In this document: positions 1 to 6,731 of the stretch, one piece after another | How the letters are laid out: every line of letters starts with the position of its first letter | How positions within the stretch are numbered: the stretch's first letter is position 1 | Assembly: GCA_013695405.1 (NCBI GenBank) | Contig: JACDAO010000141.1 | Coordinates: 1-6,731, forward strand | Direction: 5' to 3' | Length of the DNA: 6,731 nt | Source: Acidobacteriota bacterium | Lineage (GTDB): Bacteria > Acidobacteriota > Vicinamibacteria > Vicinamibacterales > Vicinamibacteraceae | Notes under the pieces: model-generated | Database searches by the model: none | What the model was told of the DNA's origin: nothing | Seen by the model: the letters and a program-made list of their open reading frames with translations, nothing else | Program-made: the position numbers and the translations under genes

Positions 1-28
1 GACTTGTCCGGCGCGACCCGTCCGGTTC

Positions 29-48
29 CGGTCGGACAAGTCCGACCG
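29..48. repeat. Perfect inverted repeat (hairpin or cruciform) before the tandem array
   Basis: CGGTCGGAC (29-37) and GTCCGACCG (40-48) are exact reverse complements separated by AA, giving a 9-bp palindromic arm pair. A second perfect 10-bp pair overlaps it: GACTTGTCCG (1-10) against CGGACAAGTC (33-42). The two pairings share bases, so they are mutually exclusive. GTCCGACCG recurs at 61-69 and 82-90 inside the tandem array, so the left arm could also pair with either later copy. No T-run follows, so a classical intrinsic terminator is not supported. It may be a dispersed intergenic repeat or the 3' end of an upstream transcript. The function is unknown. Confidence 0.6.
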
Positions 49-100
49 CTACGTCGCGAAGTCCGACCGCTACGTCGCGAAGTCCGACCGCTACGTCGCG
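38..100. repeat. Tandem array: three exact copies of a 21-bp unit
   Basis: Three identical 21-bp units lie head to tail at 38-58, 59-79 and 80-100. Each starts AAGTCCGACC and ends TACGTCGCG. A shorter direct repeat follows: CGTCGCGGGGGC occurs at 94-105 and again at 111-122, which looks like a degenerate partial copy. There are no spacers between units, so it is not a CRISPR array. The array ends 87 bp before the uvrB start and lies in a non-coding stretch. Because 21 is divisible by three, the array stays open in frame and creates spurious VRPLRRE peptide repeats, but no gene is supported there. It may be a replication-slippage tract, a dispersed intergenic element or a protein-binding array. 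Confidence 0.85.
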
Positions 101-187
101 GGGGCGCGAACGTCGCGGGGGCCAGAGCCGGCGGCACGAGCAAGCGGTGGTGGTACGATCCGCGGATTGGGACGCCCCGCCGCGGAC

Positions 188-2209
<2,022 letters not shown>

Positions 2210-2237
2210 GCGTCTGCCGACGCGCGGCCATCTCGTG

Positions 2238-3008
2238 ATGCCACTGTTGACCGGTTGGGCCAAGAAGGGCCTGTTCGAGGTCCAGGAGTACGTCAAGCTG
2301 TGCGGCGCATTGGGGCGCGGCGTGACCAGTCGCCCCTTCTATTTCCGCGACATCGTCGAGCAGTTCGATGCCATCGGCGTGGGCTCGCTGACCGTGGTGC
2401 TGCTGACGGGCGGCTTCACGGGCGCGGTGCTCGCTCTGCAGTCGGGCATGACCCTCGACCAGTTCGGCGCGCGTTCGGTCGTCGGCCGCCTGATCAGCGC
2501 GTCGATGGTCAAGGAACTCGGGCCGGTGCTGACCGCCCTGATGGTCGCTGGCAGGGTCGGATCCGGGATCGCGGCCGAACTCGGCTCCATGGCCGTGACC
2601 GATCAGCTCAATGCGCTCCGAGCGCTCGGCACCGACCCGGTACGCAAGCTCGCCGTGCCCCGGGTGCTGGCCGGGCTGGTCATGGTGCCGGTCCTGACCG
2701 TGATCTCCGACTTCATCGGCATTCTGGGCGCCTGGATCGTGACCGTCACGCAGCTGCGTGTCGCCTCGAGCGTCTTCTGGAACTCGATCGTGGACGCACT
2801 GTTCATCCAGGACATCTGGATGGGGCTGATCAAACCGGTGTTCTTCGGGTTCGCCATTGTCAGCATTGCGTGTCATGTCGGCATGCGCACCACCGGGGGC
2901 ACCCAGGGCGTCGGTCAGAGCACGACGTATGCGGTGGTCGCTGGTTCGGTGGCGGTGCTGGTCCTCAATTTCGTGATCACCAAGTTGCTGATCACGCTGC
3001 TGTACTGA
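2238..3008 (+). CDS. mlaE: MlaE-family ABC transporter permease (MCE/Mla system)
   Basis: This is the inner-membrane permease of an Mla-type ABC transporter, expected to work as a dimer with the ATPase and MCE protein encoded downstream to move phospholipid or a related hydrophobic substrate across the envelope. The product is 256 residues, close to E. coli MlaE. It has an N-terminal amphipathic stretch and then several hydrophobic segments (about 48-68, 90-106, 140-170, 198-213 and 232-254). The family signature is clear: AGRVGSGIAAELGSM (104-118), continuing to TDQLNALRALGTDP (121-134), with a conserved GGTQGVGQSTTYAVV stretch (220-234) before the last helix. The ATG at 2238 is preceded directly by an in-frame GTG at 2235, and either could be used. 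No good ribosome-binding site is visible. The ATPase gene starts 6 bp after the stop, indicating tight co-transcription. The transported substrate is inferred from the family only. Confidence 0.94.
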   Translation: MPLLTGWAKKGLFEVQEYVKLCGALGRGVTSRPFYFRDIVEQFDAIGVGSLTVVLLTGGFTGAVLALQSGMTLDQFGARSVVGRLISASMVKELGPVLTALMVAGRVGSGIAAELGSMAVTDQLNALRALGTDPVRKLAVPRVLAGLVMVPVLTVISDFIGILGAWIVTVTQLRVASSVFWNSIVDALFIQDIWMGLIKPVFFGFAIVSIACHVGMRTTGGTQGVGQSTTYAVVAGSVAVLVLNFVITKLLITLLY

Positions 3009-3014
3009 TCGGTC

Positions 3015-3863
3015 ATGTCGACGCCCACTCCCCTCGAAGATCGACTGTCGCGCGTGAAGGCTCCCGGCGAGCCGGTCGTGGTTTTCGAGCGCGTGTTCCT
3101 GGCCTTCGGCGACAACGTCATCCTCAAGGACGTCAGCTTCCAGCTCCTGTCCGGCTCCACCAAGATCTTCCTGGGCGCGAGCGGCGCCGGCAAGAGCACC
3201 ATCCTCAAGCTGATTCTCGGCCTGCTCAAGCCGCAGGCTGGCAAGATCTGGGTCAACGGCGCCCGCACCGACCAGCTGTCCGAGCGCGACCTGATGAAGG
3301 TGCGCGACGACCTCGGCATGGTCTTCCAGGAGGGCGCGCTGTTCGACTCGCTGACGGTGCGCGAGAACGTCGGCTACAAGCTCTACGAGGAGAGCGACAC
3401 GCCGCTCGAGGAGGTCCATGCACGCGTCCGCGAGGTGCTCGGTTGGGTCGAACTCGACGAGCACATCGACAAGATGCCGTCGCAGTTGTCCGGCGGGCAG
3501 CGGCGACGCGTGGCGATCGCGCGGGCGATGACGTTCAGTCCGCGCATCATCCTCTACGACGAGCCGACCACCGGGCTGGACCCGATCACCTCGATCACCA
3601 TCGACGACGAGATCATCAAGCTGCGCGACATCGAAGGGGTCAGCTCGATCGTGGTGACCCACCAGTTGCGCGACGCCTTCTGGGTGGCCGAGAAAATGGC
3701 CGTGCGCCGGCAGGACGGGCAGGTCGAGATCGTGCCGGCGTCGCCCGAGAAGTTGGCGCAGACGCAGTTCGTGATGCTGCGCGACGGTGATGTGGCGTTC
3801 GAGGGCACGGCCAGCGACCTGCGCGCCAGTACCGACCCGTACCTGCAGCTTTTCCAGAGTTGA
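3015..3863 (+). CDS. mlaF: MlaF-like ABC transporter ATP-binding protein (MCE/Mla system)
   Basis: This is the cytoplasmic ATPase that powers the adjacent MlaE-type permease. The 282-residue product carries a full nucleotide-binding domain: Walker A GASGAGKST (54-62), Q-loop VFQEGALFDSLTV (103-115), signature LSGGQ (158-162), Walker B IILYDEP (178-184), D-loop GLDP (187-190) and H-loop His216 in VVTHQ. EGALFDSLTV after the Q-loop is typical of MlaF/Mkl-type ATPases serving MCE systems. It is slightly longer than E. coli MlaF, partly from an N-terminal extension of about 20 residues before VVVFERVFLAFGDN. A further extra segment lies at about 231-251 (RRQDGQVEIV onward) between AEKMAV and FVMLRDGDVAFEG. 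The ATG at 3015 lies 6 bp after the permease stop with no clear Shine-Dalgarno sequence, which suggests translational coupling. The MCE gene starts 4 bp after its stop. All catalytic residues appear intact. Confidence 0.95.
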   Translation: MSTPTPLEDRLSRVKAPGEPVVVFERVFLAFGDNVILKDVSFQLLSGSTKIFLGASGAGKSTILKLILGLLKPQAGKIWVNGARTDQLSERDLMKVRDDLGMVFQEGALFDSLTVRENVGYKLYEESDTPLEEVHARVREVLGWVELDEHIDKMPSQLSGGQRRRVAIARAMTFSPRIILYDEPTTGLDPITSITIDDEIIKLRDIEGVSSIVVTHQLRDAFWVAEKMAVRRQDGQVEIVPASPEKLAQTQFVMLRDGDVAFEGTASDLRASTDPYLQLFQS

Positions 3864-3867
3864 TTCA

Positions 3868-4908
3868 ATGCCACGTACCCGCTCCCTCGCCTGGTCCCAG
3901 CTCAAGATCGGCATCCTGGCGGTTGCCGCGCTCGCGCTGGCGGTCGTCCTCATCTTTGCGGTCGGCGGTGATGCCGGACTCTTCAGTCGCAGCCATCACC
4001 TCAAGACGCGCTTTCCCAATGCCAGCGGCGTCCAGGCGGGCGCCGTCGTCCGACTCGCCGGCGTCAACGTCGGCCAGGTCGCCGACGTGTATTTCGACGG
4101 CGCCGTGGTGGAGGTGGTGCTTCGCGTGCGGCCCGACGTGATGGACAAGATCACCGACCGGTCGATGGCTCAGATCGGATCGGTGAGCCTGCTCGGCGAG
4201 GGCGCCGTGGACATCACGGCGGCGACCACCGGCGCACCGCTCGCCGAGTGGGCGTACCTCCGGTCGGCGCGTACACCCGGGCAGATTGCCGACGTCGCGG
4301 AGAACGCCACGGCGACCCTGGCACAGGTCAGCGCCATGGTCGAGGAACTGCGGCAGGGGCGGGGCACCATCGGCAAGCTGTTCGCTGAAGACGAGCTCTA
4401 CCAGGAGATCACCGGTGTCGCGCGCTCCGCGGACGAGGTGGTCAAGGCGATCCAGCAAGGCAAGGGTCCGCTGGGTACGCTGGTCAACAACCCGAAGGCG
4501 ACCCGCGAGATCCGGGCCGCCCTGACCAACCTCGAGCAGGTGACGGCCGGCATCGCCGAGGGCAAGGGCACGCTCGGCACGCTGCTGAAGGACGACGCGA
4601 TGGCGCGATCCCTCACCGCCTCGACCGAGTCGCTGCGGGCGTTGACCGCCGGCCTGAATGCCGGTGAAGGCACCGCCGGCAAGTTACTCAAGGACGCAGC
4701 GCTCTATGATCGCGTCGACTCCATCACGCAGCGTCTGGACACGCTGGTCACTCGGATCAACAGCGGTGACGGCACTGCCGGCAAGTTGCTGAACGACAAG
4801 CAGCTCTACGACAACATGAACGGAGCCGTGTCCGAGTTGCGCATCCTGCTCGCCGACGTTCGCAAGGATCCGAGGAAGTTCCTCAACGTGCGCGTCAGCA
4901 TCTTCTGA
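3868..4908 (+). CDS. mlaD: MlaD-like MCE-domain protein with five C-terminal 34-residue repeats
   Basis: This is the predicted substrate-binding MCE subunit of the preceding permease/ATPase pair, anchored in the inner membrane with its body in the periplasm. The 346-residue product has a single N-terminal membrane segment (about 13-33, after a positively charged start MPRTR) and an MCE domain at about 42-118 including RLAGVNVGQVADV (62-74) and SVSLLGEGAVDI (105-116). It is much longer than E. coli MlaD (about 183 residues). The extra length is a tail made of five repeats of exactly 34 residues (164-333), each beginning GxG(T/P)xGxL, followed by a short end DPRKFLNVRVSIF. MCE subunits usually form hexamers, so the tail may extend the central pore as a helical tube, but this is inference. 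The ATG at 3868 is chosen because it sits 4 bp after the ATPase stop; an upstream in-frame start at 3787 would overlap mlaF and disrupt the N-terminal anchor pattern. Confidence 0.92.
   Translation: MPRTRSLAWSQLKIGILAVAALALAVVLIFAVGGDAGLFSRSHHLKTRFPNASGVQAGAVVRLAGVNVGQVADVYFDGAVVEVVLRVRPDVMDKITDRSMAQIGSVSLLGEGAVDITAATTGAPLAEWAYLRSARTPGQIADVAENATATLAQVSAMVEELRQGRGTIGKLFAEDELYQEITGVARSADEVVKAIQQGKGPLGTLVNNPKATREIRAALTNLEQVTAGIAEGKGTLGTLLKDDAMARSLTASTESLRALTAGLNAGEGTAGKLLKDAALYDRVDSITQRLDTLVTRINSGDGTAGKLLNDKQLYDNMNGAVSELRILLADVRKDPRKFLNVRVSIF
4357..4866 (+). repeat. Five in-frame 102-bp (34-codon) repeats in the MCE gene
   Basis: Units run 4357-4458, 4459-4560, 4561-4662, 4663-4764 and 4765-4866 with no gap or length change. 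Their first 18 residues are GRGTIGKLFAEDELYQEI, GKGPLGTLVNNPKATREI, GKGTLGTLLKDDAMARSL, GEGTAGKLLKDAALYDRV and GDGTAGKLLNDKQLYDNM. The remaining 16 residues of each unit look like an amphipathic helix (for example VDSITQRLDTLVTRINS in unit 4). DNA copies have diverged at many positions while protein spacing is kept, which points to selection on structure rather than recent duplication. Units 4 and 5 are the most alike. Confidence 0.95.
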
Positions 4909-4934
4909 CGGGCCCGCCGCTGCAGGCGCCGGAC

Positions 4935-5180
4935 GTGTCTGGCGCGCGGGGTGCCGCAAGGGAACGACTGGACCGATGTGTGGCAGTGCGGCAGACGCTC
5001 CGGCCCGCCAAGGGCCAGCCGGCCGATGCCTACACCAAGCGCGACAAGACCGTGCAGTTCGACGGCCTGTGGCGCACGGCCAAGCTGACCGAGGCCGACT
5101 ACTCCTCGGCCTATCAGGTGGCCGAGAAAGAGTACGGCCGCCTGCTCACGCTGCTGATTGCTCAGGCCAGGCAGCCGTAG
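4935..5180 (+). CDS. Small hypothetical protein or surviving C-terminal gene fragment
   Basis: This is an unrecognised reading frame of up to 81 residues between the MCE gene and the convergent amidohydrolase. From about 4980 on, the codons look genuinely coding: third positions are nearly all G or C and the residues are mixed (FDGLWRTAKLTEADYSSAYQ, then VAEKEYGRLLTLLIAQ), ending in what looks like an amphipathic helix. The first 15 or so residues, read from the GTG at 4935, look much less protein-like, and no ATG start exists in this frame. Other in-frame starts are GTG at 4980 and 4986. AAGGGA at 4958-4963 is a weak, poorly spaced ribosome-binding site. It could be a real small soluble protein at the end of the mla operon, or the 3' remnant of a larger gene whose 5' part was deleted. 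There is no signal peptide or membrane segment. Function unknown. Confidence 0.42.
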   Translation: MSGARGAARERLDRCVAVRQTLRPAKGQPADAYTKRDKTVQFDGLWRTAKLTEADYSSAYQVAEKEYGRLLTLLIAQARQP

Positions 5181-5191
5181 CCCCGGCCCGG

Positions 5192-6731
5192 TTACTGCGG
5201 CGCGCCGGCGCTGCCGGCGGTGCTGGGTGTGCGTACCGTGGGGTAGGTGATGCCCAACTGCTCCAGGTATGTCTTGTACTTCTTCGAGTCGTAATAGAAC
5301 TTCTTCATCGCCGGCCGGTACTTGTCCATGATGCCCTTGTTCAGTTCGATGGCCGGTGTGTCGCTCGCGCGGATCAGGGGCGCATAGGTGCGGTCCTTGG
5401 TCTGCACGTTGGTGAAGTAGTCCTTGGCCGACGCCACGACGTCGGGCCGGAGCAACAGGTCGACCACCGTCATCGCCAGCACCTGTGCCCCGTGGTTGAC
5501 GCCCTTGTGCGCGATGGGCGTGGCCATCGTGATGGCGTTGGCCCAGTTGTGCCCGGGACCAGCCTGGAAGTTGGCCGGGAAGCGCAGCGACACGGTGGGC
5601 ACGGTCCAGGAGATGTCGCCAATGTCGTCGGATCCGCCGCCGCGCTTCTCGTCGTCGGGGATCTCCTGCTGCCCCTTCAACTCGGACACCGTCGTCGTCA
5701 ACCCCACCACCGGGACGCCGAGTTCGGTCTGCGTGGCCGTCGCGAGTGTGACATCCGCCTCGCTCCACGTGGGCAGCCCCACCGCCTTGATGTTCTCGTG
5801 CATCGTCAGGGCGAGGGGCTTGTTGTAGTGCTGCGGCCAGGCCGAGCCGAGCACGCGTGAGGTGAACGTGGTGTCGGTCATCAAGGCGGCGCCCTGGGCC
5901 ATCTTGTCGCCGATTTCCCACATCCGCTTGATGTTCTCGTAGTTGGTCTCGCGGAAGTAGTACCAGACGCCGGCGTTGCGCGGGACGACGTTGGGCTGGT
6001 CGCCGCCGTTGGTGATCACGTAGTGCGAGCGCTGCTGGATGCGCAGGTGTTCGCGCCTGGCGTTCCAGCCGGCGTTCATCAGTTCCACGGCGTCAAGGGC
6101 CGACTTGCCACGCCAGGGGGCGCCCGCGCTGTGGGCCGACTCGCCGAGGAACGTGTACTCCACCGACACCAGGCCGTTGCCCTGCGCCTCGCCCCACGAG
6201 GTGACCAGGTCGGTGCCGACGTGGTTGTAGAGCACCACGTCCACGTCCTTGAACAGGCCCGCCCGGACGTAATACGCCTTGGTGCCCACCAGTTCCTCGG
6301 CCACGCCCGGCCAGATCACGAGCGTGCCGCTCACTTTGTCCCGCGCCATGGCACGCTTGGCCGCAATGGCGGCCACGATGTTCAGCGGCGTGCCAGAGTT
6401 GTGGCCCTCCCCGTGTCCGGGTGCCCCGTCGACGACGGGATCGCGATACGCCACCCCTGGCTTCTGCGACGCTTGAGGGATGCCATCCACGTCCGAGCCG
6501 AGGGCGATCACCGGCTTGCCCGAGCCCCAGCGCGCCACCCAGGCGGTCGGGATGCCAGCCACGCCGCGTTCGACCGTGAAACCTTCGCGTTCGAGGATGC
6601 CGGTCAGGTATCGTGCGGTTTCGGTCTCCTGAAACCCCAGTTCGCCGAACGAGAACACGGTGTCGACCATCTGCTGGCCGAACTCGAACATCGCCTCCGA
6701 CTTGACGTCGGCGGCCACCGCGGCCTTGATC
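5192..6731 (-). CDS. M20-family amidohydrolase, AbgB-like (5' end beyond window)
   Basis: This is a metal-dependent amidohydrolase/peptidase of the M20 family, closest in pattern to AbgB, the p-aminobenzoyl-glutamate hydrolase subunit B. The TAA stop is at 5192-5194. The frame stays open to the right edge (IKAA precedes the GTG at 6718), so the true start and any signal peptide lie outside. Counting from that GTG, 508 residues are visible. Motifs: GSDVDGIP (74-81), GHGEGHNSG (101-109), GVAEELVG (138-145, catalytic-base and ligand Glu pair 141/142), SAHSAGAPWRGKSALDAVELM (194-214, His196), the conserved SHYVITNGGDQPNVVP region (231-246), GGSDDIGDISW (361-371), GPGHNW (387-392, His390) and PIAHKGV (401-407). 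In related M20 enzymes GHGCGHN carries a metal-binding Cys; here that position is Glu104. The tail TPSTAGSAGAPQ is low complexity. No abgA-like partner is in the window, so the substrate is uncertain. It converges on the mla operon. Confidence 0.9.
   Translation of the reverse strand, partial: IKAAVAADVKSEAMFEFGQQMVDTVFSFGELGFQETETARYLTGILEREGFTVERGVAGIPTAWVARWGSGKPVIALGSDVDGIPQASQKPGVAYRDPVVDGAPGHGEGHNSGTPLNIVAAIAAKRAMARDKVSGTLVIWPGVAEELVGTKAYYVRAGLFKDVDVVLYNHVGTDLVTSWGEAQGNGLVSVEYTFLGESAHSAGAPWRGKSALDAVELMNAGWNARREHLRIQQRSHYVITNGGDQPNVVPRNAGVWYYFRETNYENIKRMWEIGDKMAQGAALMTDTTFTSRVLGSAWPQHYNKPLALTMHENIKAVGLPTWSEADVTLATATQTELGVPVVGLTTTVSELKGQQEIPDDEKRGGGSDDIGDISWTVPTVSLRFPANFQAGPGHNWANAITMATPIAHKGVNHGAQVLAMTVVDLLLRPDVVASAKDYFTNVQTKDRTYAPLIRASDTPAIELNKGIMDKYRPAMKKFYYDSKKYKTYLEQLGITYPTVRTPSTAGSAGAPQ

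Noticed and set aside
38..100. CRISPR array
   Set aside because: The repeats are directly adjacent with no spacers, the unit is short and no cas genes are present.
151..159. Extended -10 promoter element TGGTACGAT for uvrB
   Set aside because: Only four of six bases match TATAAT, no acceptable -35 is found at the right distance, and housekeeping promoters of this organism are unknown.
167..187. Alternative TTG start giving uvrB seven more residues
   Set aside because: The added residues (MGRPAAD) have no family match, and ATG at 188 gives the expected N-terminus and total length.
5203..5219. Hairpin CGCCGGC/GCCGGCG with 3-nt loop as terminator between the convergent genes
   Set aside because: It lies inside the end of the M20 coding region, arises from repeated Ala/Gly/Ser codons and lacks a T-run in either direction.
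4976..5860. Open frame on + starting at an ATG downstream of AAGGGA
   Set aside because: It runs antisense through the M20 gene, has shadow-like composition and matches no family. The AAGGGA is probably fortuitous.
4806..5921. 371-residue open frame on the - strand overlapping the amidohydrolase in another frame
   Set aside because: Its composition is typical of a GC-rich shadow, and the M20 frame on the same strand carries all expected motifs.

Overview
This is a GC-rich, densely coding window from a diderm (Gram-negative-type) bacterium. Four genes run left to right: a complete uvrB (188-2209), then an Mla/MCE-type lipid-transport cassette of permease (2238-3008), ATPase (3015-3863) and MCE-domain substrate-binding protein (3868-4908). 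A short orphan reading frame (4935-5180) follows. An M20-family amidohydrolase related to AbgB is encoded on the opposite strand (5192-6731) and runs off the right edge, so its N-terminus is missing. The strong G/C third-position bias, the permease-ATPase-MCE order, the style of the MCE protein (a tail of GxGTxGxLL repeats) and the AbgB-like M20 subfamily together suggest Acidobacteriota, perhaps Vicinamibacteria. That placement rests on memory of similar proteins, not on a search.

Layout. Positions 1-187 have no convincing gene. They hold exactly three tandem copies of a 21-bp unit (38-100), flanked by inverted repeats that can form competing hairpins, just upstream of uvrB. From uvrB to the MCE gene the genes are co-directional with gaps of 28, 6 and 4 bp, so at least the three transport genes form an operon and uvrB may be part of it. 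The last gene pair is convergent: the small frame ends 11 bp from the amidohydrolase stop codon.

Function. UvrB is the damage-verifying helicase-like subunit of UvrABC nucleotide excision repair. The permease, ATPase and MCE protein should form an inner-membrane ABC complex whose MCE subunit projects into the periplasm and handles phospholipid or another hydrophobic substrate. MlaB, MlaC and MlaA homologues are not in the window. The amidohydrolase probably hydrolyses an amide or acyl-amino-acid bond, and its substrate cannot be told from the sequence.

Most of the window is ordinary. The points most worth a second look are: five consecutive repeats of exactly 34 residues in the MCE protein; the 21-bp repeat/hairpin array upstream of uvrB; a coding-like orphan fragment at 4935-5180; an extra segment of about 20 residues in the C-terminal part of the ATPase; and a Glu in place of the metal-site Cys expected in M20 amidohydrolases. 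I see no convincing new multi-gene system.
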